Part shown: piece after piece, positions 1 to 8,752 of the stretch
How the letters are laid out: every line of letters starts with the position of its first letter
How positions within the stretch are numbered: the first letter of the stretch is position 1
Origin: Thraustochytrium sp. TN22
Lineage: Eukaryota > Sar > Bigyra > Thraustochytrida > Thraustochytriidae
Direction of reading: 5' to 3'
Length of the DNA stretch: 64,000 nt
NCBI GenBank assembly: GCA_013306675.1
Contig: JABLUY010000003.1
Location: 256,896 to 320,895 of the forward strand
Translations under genes and position numbers: made by a program
The notes under the pieces: generated by a model
What the model saw: the letters and a program-made list of their open reading frames with translations, nothing else
What the model was told of the DNA's origin: nothing
Databases searched by the model: none

Positions 1-331
1 CCGCCGCCCTGCGGCGGCGGCGCCGGCTAGCGGCCGACGTCTCCAAACTGATCTCGTGCCGCCGACGTCTCCAAACATGCCGCCTCCTTTCTTGCTCCCT
101 GCCATTGTGCTGTGGAAGTCGTCAATATCATCAACTAACTGTGACCGACACAGGAGGGGGGGGGAGAGGGGCTATGAGGAGATGCAGCTCCACTACAATT
201 TCGACCTGGAGTCGCAAAAGCCCTCTTCACCGACGACGGAAACTTGGAGACGAAGCTGCCTCGGACATCATACAAGTTTGCTCAAGCGTGTAGCTCAAGC
301 GTGTTGCCTCGTTCTCTGAACTTGCGAGAAT

Positions 332-436
332 CGCAAGCTCGCATCTGCACGCTTGTAGCTCGCAAGCTCGCATCTGCATGCTTGTAGCGCACAAGCTCGC
401 ATCTGCACGCTTGTAGCTCGCAAGCTCGATCGCATG
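332..436. repeat. 29-bp tandem repeat, about 3.5 copies
   Basis: Three near-identical 29-bp units begin at 332, 361 and 390, followed by a broken fourth copy. The core reads CAAGCTCGCATCTGCACGCT. The copies differ at only a few positions, so the array is young or kept homogeneous. No coding gene is convincing in the first 700 bases. The rest of this leader is low-complexity sequence with no recognisable protein. Confidence 0.85.
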
Positions 437-540
437 CGTACAGTACAAGGTGCTGCGCTCATGGCGAAGCTTGCTCGAGCGCGTCGTCCTCCGGGCATGA
501 AGATCGAACTTGGGAGCACTTGCGCGGGTTTGTTGCTCGC

Positions 541-600
541 GAGGTCGGTCGGTCGGTCGGTCGGTCGCTCTCTCGCTCGCTCGCTCTCTCGCTGTTGCAC
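541..600. repeat. TCGG / CTCG tetranucleotide array
   Basis: A run of GGTC units passes directly into CTCG/CTCT units. Similar CTCG arrays recur in spacers across the window (18446-18494, 28115-28316, 30154-30187, 30277-30304, 51676-51730). This one lies beyond the 3' end of the small minus-strand gene at 701. Confidence 0.85.
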
Positions 601-700
601 ATGCTCGCTCTCGCACCGCTTGCCTTGCAGCAAATGGGACCAGAAGCACAATCAAATCGCTGCTGATCAAGGACTACTACCTAGGTGCGCGCGACTCAAC

Positions 701-1009
701 TTACTCGAGCTGGAGGGCCTGCTCAATGACCTTGAGGCGGGACTGGATGTCCTGCAGGGCGAAGAGGACGGCCGGGTCGTTGGCGGACTCCGGGGAGGCC
801 TTGATGGAGGGCAGGGACGGGGCCTTGGTCTCGGCGACCGGCGCCGGGGCAGGGGCAGCGGCCTTGGGGGCCTCCGGCGCGGGCGCCGGCTCAGCCTTGG
901 CCGTGGCCTTGTGCGTCAGCGTGTACAGCAGGGCCGTCACGGAGTAGCCACCGACGCCGTAGATGACGAGCTGCCGCTCGACCGAGGGGAGCGCCGCAAG
1001 GAAGGACAT
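701..1009 (-). CDS. small single-pass membrane protein, unidentified
   Basis: This encodes 102 residues starting MSFLAALPSVERQLVIYG. A hydrophobic stretch at about residues 13-31 could be one membrane segment. An Ala/Pro-rich linker follows (about residues 38-72). The C-terminal 30 residues look like an amphipathic helix (LFALQDIQSRLKVIEQALQLE). G/C dominates third codon positions as in neighbouring genes, which supports real coding. I do not recognise the family. The shape, a short N-terminal membrane segment followed by a flexible linker and short coiled coil, would suit an organelle membrane accessory subunit, but that is speculation. Confidence 0.55.
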   Translation of the reverse strand: MSFLAALPSVERQLVIYGVGGYSVTALLYTLTHKATAKAEPAPAPEAPKAAAPAPAPVAETKAPSLPSIKASPESANDPAVLFALQDIQSRLKVIEQALQLE

Positions 1010-1394
1010 GGTGGCCGGGGAGGGGGCGGGGTGCGTACGTTCGCCGCGCTAGCTCGCTGCCTCGCTCGCTCGCTGCCGCCGCTACCGCGCGCGAAAAAGG
1101 CTGCCGGCGTGTACACGTGCGATCCAGTGCTGCACGCAAGCGCTGGCGGCCGCCCGCTCGCGCAGCCAGCCGCGGTGTGCACTTGAGCCACTTGATAGCC
1201 CGGGAACCATGGGAGTTTCGGACCGTGGCCGCGTCCGAGTCGGCGGGCTGTAAGGAGGAGCTGCGGCCCGAGGAGGTCCGGGAGCTAGCACCGGTCGTCA
1301 CGACGGTCACGGCTCACGGGAGATTGTGCTTGGCGATTGTGCTTGGCGAGGGCAAGGTGCAGACGAGTCCTTGCCGCGACCATGCATGGCGTGG

Positions 1395-1880
1395 TCAGCG
1401 CTTAAAGTAGGCGGCCGCAAGGTGCGCGACGCTGCTGGGGTCCTCCTCGGAGGCCTCGCATAGACGCAAGAGGCGCCCGACGCGGTCCACGACCGCGGGA
1501 AACCCGGGGTCCAGAAGCAGGGCCACCACGTCGTGCTCCGAGATGCTGGCGGCGGCCTCCGTGACGCCACTACCGCTCAGGGCGCGGCGGAGCGAGGTCT
1601 CGGCCGCTGCGGCGAGCGCCGCGCTCGCGAACTGCAGCGCCACCACGGTCGGCGGGCAGCTGTGCTCCGTCTCCATCTTGACCCACTCGCAGCGGACGGC
1701 GCGCCCTTCGCGTCGCACCTCGTACGAGCGCACATCCTTGGCGCGAAGGAGGTCCAGATTTGAAATGTGCACGTAGTTCCACCCCGTGTCCACCTGCACG
1801 GCCTGACCACACGCATTGTCTTGTCAGCGTGCGGCTTTACTTTCCATCAACCAGATCGAGCAGCCAAGCTTGTACGCACC
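1395..1880 (-). CDS. unidentified protein, 3' exons only (5' end unresolved)
   Basis: The terminal exon is 1395-1802. It begins after a CAG acceptor and reads AVQVDTGWNYVHISNLDLL and onward to AAAYFKR. There is no ATG at its start, so an upstream exon is needed. A matching donor (AAG|GTGCGT) at 1880/1879 gives a 77-bp intron and an in-phase preceding exon ending GDAKCGFRWVQADK. I could not place the true start upstream of about 1960; a further intron is likely. The protein has no motif I recognise. The given end is the last exon base at the donor, so the gene extends further to the right. Confidence 0.45.
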
Positions 1881-2854
1881 TTGTCTGCCTGGACCCAGCG
1901 GAAGCCGCACTTGGCGTCTCCTTCGCGGCCTGTATTGCCTCGTGCATCGCATCGTGAGCTCCAGCTCGCGCATCTCTCGCGCTCGTTGTTCAAAACCTAC
2001 GTGCGAGCAGCACGTCGCGGAAAGCATGCTGCATGCTCGTGCTGGCTGGCTGCGACGCTTGCGTCGTGCTTGTCTCCATTCTCGTTGCGGTTTTGCTTCT
2101 CTTGTCAAGTGCAATTTCAAATCTCGCTTCAAATGTGTAGACCGCTTTGAAGGTTTCGTACTACTACAGTGCGCTCTCGCGATGAATCTTCGTTTTCTTT
2201 GAAGCCCGGCGCCGCTTGGCCATGTGAGGACTAGCCAAGTGCTGGTTCTCGTGCTGCACGTACTTTGTGCTGCAGGTACGACTACGCTCGGCGTTGTCTT
2301 GAGCTCGCAAATAGAAGGCAAGCAGCCTGACTCACCGTGACGTTGGTGTCTTAGCTCATCAAGGCTTTCTCTCGATTCGCAGTCAATGCTCCAAGGACGG
2401 ACGCTCATCACTTCGCTGCCTCCAAGTCACATGCTGCGCGCGCGAGTCGCAGCGCTGTCCCGCTTACTGGTACCCCGCGGAAGATTACGCGCTGCAGTGG
2501 CTGGCACGATGCCGATCGTGCCAGGTCTGCACGGCGAGCTGAGCGCCCTGCCCTGGCGCTGCCAGGCATCAGACATCTCGTGCGCTTGCTCTGCTTCGCA
2601 AGGAGCTCTGAAGAAGCGGCGAGAAAGGAGAGCGTGGACGGCGGCGCAAGCGTTTTGTTGCAAGCTCTCGCTTCGCGTACTTTTTCTGGGAAGAAAGCGG
2701 GCTAATGCCGCGTTTAGGCCTACGACGTCGTGGCAGAAGGAGCGCGTCAACAAGCTCGGCTAACCTGGTCAAGATCACGCTCGCTGCGCGCGCAGAACCG
2801 CATCGCGCAGGTCGCGGGCGGAGCGGGCACGCGTCGCGGAGCTGAGCGGAGAAG
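1881..2854. other. spacer with unresolved 5' exon(s) of the minus-strand gene
   Basis: This stretch lies between the minus-strand gene ending at 1395 and the divergent HACD fusion gene starting at 2855. It must hold the missing 5' exon(s) of the former and both promoters. Base composition is less GC-rich than the coding regions. No other conserved coding segment, RNA gene or element was seen. Confidence 0.5.
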
Positions 2855-5104
2855 ATGGCGGCGGCCAAGGCGTACCTGGTGGCGTTCAACCTGGCGTCGT
2901 GCGCAGGGTGGGCGGCGGTATGGGTGTCGACGGTCAAGGCGGCGGCCGAGGGCAAGCCCCTGGCGCTGTGGAAGGAGGCCGGCACGGTGCTGGCGGCGGT
3001 GCAATCGCTGGCGGCGCTTGAGGTGGTGCACGCGGTGCTGCGGCTGGTAAAGTCGCCGGTGCTGACGGTCTTTATGCAGGTGGCGAGCCGGCTGGTGGTG
3101 CTCTGGCTGTACACGTGGCCGGCGTCGGCGTGCCACGCGCACTGGAGCCTGCTGCTCATGGTGGGCTCGTGGGCGACAGTGGAGGTGCCGCGGTACCTGT
3201 TCTACGCGCTCAACCTGCTGCCGTCGTTCCAGGGCGCCAAGATGCCGTACCCGCTCTTCTGGCTGCGCTACTCGCTCTTCATGATCCTGTACCCGACGGG
3301 CATCACCGGTGAGCTCGTGCAAATGTATGTGTCGGTGAGCTCGCAGCCGGCTGCGCTGAGCACAGCGTGGGGCCGCCTTCTGCTGGTCTTTCCCTTTATC
3401 GCGTACCCGCCTGCGTCACCCTTTATGATCTACAACATGTGGCGCAACCGCAAGTCGCAGTTCCGCAAGCGCGCGCAGGAGCTCTCGGGCGCGCAAAAGC
3501 CCAAGAAGGTGGACGGTCTGGTGTGGCCCGTAACGGACGACGCGACGGGCGAGCGCAGCACGTCCACCACGAACCAGAGCATCTGGGAGTACGCCGTGGC
3601 GGACGCGGACGCGGACGCGGCGGCCGCCGTGCGCCGCACGCGCAAGTGGCGCTTCGGCTACATGAAGCACATCGAGGCGCAGGTGCGCGTGTCGCTGCGG
3701 TCCGAGGAGGCCGCGCTCAAGGTGGCGCGCGCCGGGCTCAAGCGCGCGCACGAGGTCTTTGAGTTCGTGCGCGACGGCAAGACCACCTCGCTGGCCGAGG
3801 CCATGAAGATCTACAAGGGCTCTTATGAGACGGGCTTCATCCGCGGCGACGGCAAGCGTGAGGTCAAGGAGGCCCGTGTCCTTTACAAGGGCCAGGCGCT
3901 CGTGGGCGACGCCCTCGTGTCGCAGGTGGACAAGTGGGTTACCGAGGGCGTCATCGAGCCCAGCGCCGGCGAGGCCGTCAAGAAGTGCATCGAGCACCCG
4001 GAGTGGTACGATCTCAGCGACCGCTACTTTGTGCTCCTGGGCGCCACCTCGGCCATGGGCCCGCTCGATCTCCTGCTGCAGTGCGGCGCCAATGTCATCG
4101 GCATCGACCTGGATCGCGCGCCCATCTGGGAGCGCCTCATCAACAAGGTTCGCGCCTCGCCCGGCACGCTCACCTTCCCGCCCAAGCGCCCGCAGAAGGA
4201 CCTCGCCTCCGACTCCGACCTCTTCGCCAACGCCGGCGCCAACCTGCTCGGCGCCACGCCCGAGATCGCCAACTGGCTCGTTACCGTCTGCCCTGGCCAG
4301 GACCTCACCATCGGCAACTACACCTACCTCGACGGCGCGCTCCACGTGCAGCTCTCCATCGCCTGCGACGCCATCATGCAGCGCGTGCTGGCCGAGCGCA
4401 AGTCCCGCACCTCGCTCGCCTTCCTCCTCACGCCCACCGACGTCTACACCATCGGCGAGGACGCCTACACCACCGCCAAGGACAACTACGCCGCCGCGCC
4501 CCTCTGGCAGAAGCTCTTCGAGAAGGTCATGGGCAAGAACGACATGGTCAGCAACGTGCTCAAGCCCGCCGACGGCTCCGGCCTCAAGCTCTCCAACGCC
4601 GTTGTTCCGGCCCAGGGCCCCAACTACTCGCTCGCCAAGCGCATCCAGCAGTGGCGCTGCCTACTCGCGCACCACGACGGCCACGTCGTCTCCGCCAACG
4701 TCGCGCCCAGCACCAGCACCGCCAGCGTCACCAGCAACCCGCTCTTCGCTGCCGCCTACGAGGGCTTCAAGCTCTTCAAGGCGCTCGAGGTCATGCGCCC
4801 CGAGACATCCTCCAGCCTCATGCTCGCCCTCCTTATCAACGACGTCCGCAACCCGGAGAGCATCGCCAACCCCACGAGCGCCGTCGCCAAGAACATGGAC
4901 AACCCGCTCCAGCTCTTCGCCTACAACGCCGCCCACGGCGGTTCCTTCCGCTCGCCCTATTCGGTCGGCACCATCGGCACCGTCTCCGTGCTCTACTACT
5001 TTACGTCGCGCTACTGGTTCGGTCTTCTCCCCGTCATCGGCGGCACTGTCGCGACCGTCAGCTACGTTGCCACCGGCCGTGCCATGCCCCTCGCATCCAA
5101 GTGA
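2855..5104 (+). CDS. 3-hydroxyacyl-CoA dehydratase (HACD/PTPLA) fused to a large unknown domain
   Basis: This encodes 749 residues. Residues 1-200 are a PTPLA/HACD-type polytopic membrane domain. That family dehydrates 3-hydroxyacyl-CoA in the ER cycle that elongates very-long-chain fatty acids. The family signature is visible as RYSLFMILYPTGITGELVQM, with the expected catalytic Tyr146 and Glu153. Stand-alone HACDs are usually about 200-300 residues, so this protein is far longer. Residues 200-390 are charged and helical. From about 390 a Rossmann-like segment starts (VLLGATSAMGPLDLLL, then GANVIGIDLDR, with an acidic residue after the second strand). The tail (about 700-740) has hydrophobic segments that could anchor the C terminus. 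The reading frame is continuous with uniform codon use, so the fusion is not an obvious assembly join. The start is the first in-frame ATG, in context AAGATGGCGG. The dehydratase call is strong; the C-terminal function is unknown. Confidence 0.85.
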   Translation: MAAAKAYLVAFNLASCAGWAAVWVSTVKAAAEGKPLALWKEAGTVLAAVQSLAALEVVHAVLRLVKSPVLTVFMQVASRLVVLWLYTWPASACHAHWSLLLMVGSWATVEVPRYLFYALNLLPSFQGAKMPYPLFWLRYSLFMILYPTGITGELVQMYVSVSSQPAALSTAWGRLLLVFPFIAYPPASPFMIYNMWRNRKSQFRKRAQELSGAQKPKKVDGLVWPVTDDATGERSTSTTNQSIWEYAVADADADAAAAVRRTRKWRFGYMKHIEAQVRVSLRSEEAALKVARAGLKRAHEVFEFVRDGKTTSLAEAMKIYKGSYETGFIRGDGKREVKEARVLYKGQALVGDALVSQVDKWVTEGVIEPSAGEAVKKCIEHPEWYDLSDRYFVLLGATSAMGPLDLLLQCGANVIGIDLDRAPIWERLINKVRASPGTLTFPPKRPQKDLASDSDLFANAGANLLGATPEIANWLVTVCPGQDLTIGNYTYLDGALHVQLSIACDAIMQRVLAERKSRTSLAFLLTPTDVYTIGEDAYTTAKDNYAAAPLWQKLFEKVMGKNDMVSNVLKPADGSGLKLSNAVVPAQGPNYSLAKRIQQWRCLLAHHDGHVVSANVAPSTSTASVTSNPLFAAAYEGFKLFKALEVMRPETSSSLMLALLINDVRNPESIANPTSAVAKNMDNPLQLFAYNAAHGGSFRSPYSVGTIGTVSVLYYFTSRYWFGLLPVIGGTVATVSYVATGRAMPLASK

Positions 5105-5309
5105 TGATGATGGCAATCCATAACACATTGTGCGGGCTCAGTTCTGATCATTGTCAGGCCGCCTGGTCGCTCTTGCATTGACTGTGTGAGAAACGCCTGA
5201 CTCCAGCTTGCGGCGGCCACGACTCGGACTGTTCCACTTCAAGTTCAATGTGTCGAGATAAACAGACTGCGAGAACGCCTGGGGACACCTGGCGATGTTC
5301 CCCATGTCC

Positions 5310-5667
5310 CACGGGAATCCACCTTGTTACAGACAGAGATGATGCTTGACTGCAGTGCGAGACCAGCGCGGCGGCGGCCGACGAGGCCGCCAACTTGAAA
5401 AAAAGGCCGCCAAATGACGAACCAACTTACGAACCTGCACGGGAATCCAGATCACCATTCACCATGGGCTATGACGTGCTGCGCCTGCGGACACGGTGAA
5501 GCCTTTTTGACAGCGGCAACTTCGGCCAGGCTGCCAGACACTCAGCAGTGCTTCCCCTGTCCCACGGGAATCCATCCACGCAAGCAAGGCAGACGGTGGA
5601 CTGCGAGACCAGCGACGGTACGGTACTGATTGTCAGGTGCCAGGTCACGACCCTCCACGGGAATCCA
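5310..5667. repeat. dispersed repeat with core CACGGGAATCCA, four copies
   Basis: The 12-mer CACGGGAATCCA occurs exactly at 5310-5321, 5438-5449, 5563-5574 and 5656-5667, at spacings of 128, 125 and 93 bases. Flanks are also partly shared: CTGT or ATGT followed by CCCACGGG before the core in copies 1 and 3, and TGCGAGACCAGCG after copies 1 and 3. This looks like a degenerate array of roughly 120-bp units. It fills the spacer (5105-5794) between the HACD fusion gene and the dynamin gene, and may lie partly in the promoter or 5' UTR of the latter. Confidence 0.8.
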
Positions 5668-5794
5668 GGACCAACATGCACTGGCTGCACTACTTGCCAC
5701 ATCGCATCGCAAGCAGACACGCAACGAAGGAAGCGCCGCGTCCCCAGGTAGCGGTGAGCGAGCAAGCAGTCCTGAGCCATCAAGCGTGGGCGCG

Positions 5795-8374
5795 ATGAAG
5801 GAGGATGGAGCGGGAGTTGAGCGACGCGCCAGCGCTACAATCGCCGAGGACGTGATCGAAAGCTACAGCGCAAGCGTGCGACCGCTCCTGGACCTGAACG
5901 AGAGGTTTAGGCAGCTTCTGGAGAACGAAGAGGGCATCAACGTAGCCACGATCGTGTGCGTTGGCGACCAGAGCCACGGGAAATCATCGCTCATCGAGGC
6001 TCTCAGCGGCATCTGCCTGCCTCGCGGTGAGGACATGAAGACGAGGATGCCGCTTGTCCTGCAACTGCGCAACCTGGAGAACGATGACGGCGAGGAAGAG
6101 CACGCCGAGATCGGTCTGACAGGGGGGCAGGACGAGCCGAAACGCATCGCCCTGACCAGCGTAGCGGCGGAAATCGACGCGCTCTCGGACGAGGTCGTCG
6201 GCCAGGGAGTCTGCAACGTCGTGGAGCAGGAGATCCTCCTGTGGGTCTATCGCAGGGACCAAGCGGACCTCAACATGATCGACCTACCTGGTGTGGTGCG
6301 AACATTGGGCGTGGACGGCCCGGGCGACATCGAGGACCGCGTCCTTCACCTCTACCGCAAGTACATGGCACAGCCCGAGACCGTGCTCCTCAACGTCATC
6401 GCGGCGGGAAACGACAGCAGCACGAGCACGGCGCTGAGCATGTCCCTCGATCTGGACCCTGACCGCAAGCGTACGGTGGTGTGCCTCACCAAAATCGACG
6501 AGTACTCGCAAGGTCCGGCGGGGCTGCGCGCTCGCATCGAGCGGGACACCCGCAAGTTCGGTCTCACCTGCGGCGAGCTTTTCTGCGTGGTGAACCCACC
6601 GCCCAAGGATCGTCCTCTTACGTCCTTGCACGAGGAGAGCACCCGTGCCGAAGCGAGCTTCCTCGCGCAGGAGGAGTACAAGGCCGCGCTTGCTGGCGTC
6701 GCCGGTCTGGGTCGCGTCCAGCTCGCTACCCGGCTCGCTGCCATCCAAAGGGAGCGCGTGCTCAAGAGCCTTCCCTCCGTCATTCGGCAGGTGGAGGCCC
6801 GTCTCACCAGCCTCGAGGGCGAGCTTCGCAGCATCCCTGTGCCGCTGCAAGGCCCTTCAGATGCACTGCGCGCTCTCTCGCGCGTGGTGAATGAGGCGAT
6901 GGACGAGCTCAAGATGGCGCGCACGGGAACCCTGCGACCCCCGCCCGCACCGTTCGTCTCAATCCGCATGAGCCTGAGTGGAGGCCCCGATGAGTACTTC
7001 CTCAGGCTGCTACGTGGAGATGACCTGATGACACTCGTGAGGCGTCTGGAGCAGCACGACAGAGCACTCTCCGCGGCTGCCTGCACCGAACTCAAACCGC
7101 AAGAGTTCGCTCATCTCGGCGTGACGAGCAAGCAGGATCGTGAACGCATTGTGAGCCTCGCCAAAAAGGCCGAACCCGTGCTCGCCTTTGGTGAGGCGAC
7201 AGATGGCGGTTGGCACTGCTTCGCGACAGTATCGACTCTGAGTCCATCTTCAGGCGGACGTGGCCGGTTCTCGCAGACAGCAAAGCTCGAGGTGGGCGTC
7301 ACGCCTCCTGCCTCCGTGACAGGGGCGTACGAGGCGACCATCGACGTCGGCAGCGATGTTGACATCAATGACGCTTCTGACGACGAGGTTGGCAGCGACA
7401 ACGCTACTGAGGACGGCCCTGACGCAGGATCCCGAGCCGCTGCCGGCTCTCAGCCCACGCAGACGGTCACAGGTGGCGGGCGTGGCCGCCTCTCGTGCAC
7501 CGTTCCTCGCGACTCTCGCAACGTCAGAGTCTCGGTCCGTGTGCCACGCAGTGTCTCGGAGCAGAACAGCTGCAGTCGCTTTGCCCGGCTGCAGACAGAG
7601 TTTAGCGAACGCCTTCGCACGAGGTTTCCCTTCTCATACTTTTGCTCGAACCCCTTTCTGCAGCAGCTGCGCACTGAGTTCGAAGGCTACCGCGGTTATG
7701 AGGGTCTCCCGGGCAGCCTTCCTACTCATGTTGCCTCCGGCGTGGCCCGCGATCTCCACGAGAGCTTCTTCCGTGCTGCCGACGCCTTCGCGGCTGACGT
7801 CCGAGCTGAGGCGGCCAAGTGGACAGAGAAGGTGCTCCTTCGCCATTGCTCTGCGTTCAGGATGCTGCGCCCTGTGATGACCGCGTGCGTGACGCAGGCC
7901 TTGGACCAGGCGACGGAGGATCTGCAGGCGCAGCTCGCGTTGGCTCGGAACCTCTTCGATCAGATCATCCTTGACGACCATTACTTCTCCAGCCTCGTCG
8001 TCCGAGCCAGGGCTCTCGTCGATGCAGTGCGTGATGGGCGACGAGAATTCCTCGGGGATCTCACGCAGACTTCCTTGCGTCAAATGGACAATACGGAGCA
8101 GTCCATGTTGGATGAGGCACTTCGGCTCGCTGCGTACATCAAAGCGGTTGCCAAGGACTACTGCGCGCACGTGATCCGACTCGTCAAGCACTTCTACTTC
8201 TCTGAACGGCTTGAGGGATTCGTCAAAGCCGGCATTGAGTCGCGCGTCGCCAAGCATTGCGAGAGGTACCTCTCGCTTGATCCACAGGTGATCGCACGCC
8301 GGAACGACTTGGAGCAGCGCACCGAGAAGCTCCGCGACGCGCTCTCTTACAGCAAGCGCGTGCTCGACATCTAA
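5795..8374 (+). CDS. dynamin-superfamily GTPase (Mx/DRP-like)
   Basis: This encodes 859 residues from the chosen ATG (MKEDGAGVERR). An upstream in-frame ATG at 5630 lies in the repeat-rich spacer and would add 55 low-complexity residues, so I prefer 5795. The GTPase domain occupies about residues 20-330, with G1 GDQSHGKSS (57-65), G3 DLPG (163-166) and G4 TKID (232-235). A helical stalk follows, interrupted at about 490-610 by an Asp/Glu- and Gly-rich insert. The C-terminal 90 residues resemble a GTPase effector domain (VIRLVKHFYFSERLEGFV ... DPQVIARRNDLEQRTEKL). No PH domain is visible. Such proteins self-assemble on membranes and use GTP to remodel or divide them. The subclass (mitochondrial or plastid division, Mx-like) cannot be fixed. 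Third-position GC is somewhat lower than in neighbours. Confidence 0.88.
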   Translation: MKEDGAGVERRASATIAEDVIESYSASVRPLLDLNERFRQLLENEEGINVATIVCVGDQSHGKSSLIEALSGICLPRGEDMKTRMPLVLQLRNLENDDGEEEHAEIGLTGGQDEPKRIALTSVAAEIDALSDEVVGQGVCNVVEQEILLWVYRRDQADLNMIDLPGVVRTLGVDGPGDIEDRVLHLYRKYMAQPETVLLNVIAAGNDSSTSTALSMSLDLDPDRKRTVVCLTKIDEYSQGPAGLRARIERDTRKFGLTCGELFCVVNPPPKDRPLTSLHEESTRAEASFLAQEEYKAALAGVAGLGRVQLATRLAAIQRERVLKSLPSVIRQVEARLTSLEGELRSIPVPLQGPSDALRALSRVVNEAMDELKMARTGTLRPPPAPFVSIRMSLSGGPDEYFLRLLRGDDLMTLVRRLEQHDRALSAAACTELKPQEFAHLGVTSKQDRERIVSLAKKAEPVLAFGEATDGGWHCFATVSTLSPSSGGRGRFSQTAKLEVGVTPPASVTGAYEATIDVGSDVDINDASDDEVGSDNATEDGPDAGSRAAAGSQPTQTVTGGGRGRLSCTVPRDSRNVRVSVRVPRSVSEQNSCSRFARLQTEFSERLRTRFPFSYFCSNPFLQQLRTEFEGYRGYEGLPGSLPTHVASGVARDLHESFFRAADAFAADVRAEAAKWTEKVLLRHCSAFRMLRPVMTACVTQALDQATEDLQAQLALARNLFDQIILDDHYFSSLVVRARALVDAVRDGRREFLGDLTQTSLRQMDNTEQSMLDEALRLAAYIKAVAKDYCAHVIRLVKHFYFSERLEGFVKAGIESRVAKHCERYLSLDPQVIARRNDLEQRTEKLRDALSYSKRVLDI

Positions 8375-8752
8375 GTTAAGGTATCAAAAAGAAGATCGTT
8401 CTCAGGAAGAAGAAGAACTGCTGCTTGTGTTCCTGCACGGTTTGGCAGAGCTCCGTGCCCACGTAAAGACCTCCTCAGGCTCGTGGCATCGATCGATGTT
8501 TGTAGTAACTTAGCGAGCGGCCGCACTGACCGTGCAGTGACCGTGGCATGGACCGCTGGCTGGTCCTGGACAACCCCACGACACGACGCTCGCGCCTGTG
8601 CCAGCGCTCAGGCTGAGCAAACCCGCCTGAGCTCGGCCGCGGCCTGGCGCACGGCAACGGCGGCGGCGCAAGGCCGAGGGCGGCGACGCGCAGCAGCAGG
8701 GCCGGCCCACCGGCCGCGGTGCAACGAGCCGGCGAGCGGCGCGGCGCCCACC

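Noticed and set aside
332-436. Possible CRISPR array (29-bp units)
   Set aside because: Units are directly adjacent with no spacers and the genome is eukaryotic; this is a minisatellite.
434-1186. 250-residue plus-strand frame near the left edge
   Set aside because: It reads through a tetranucleotide array and the complement of the small minus-strand gene; Arg/Gly-rich noise.
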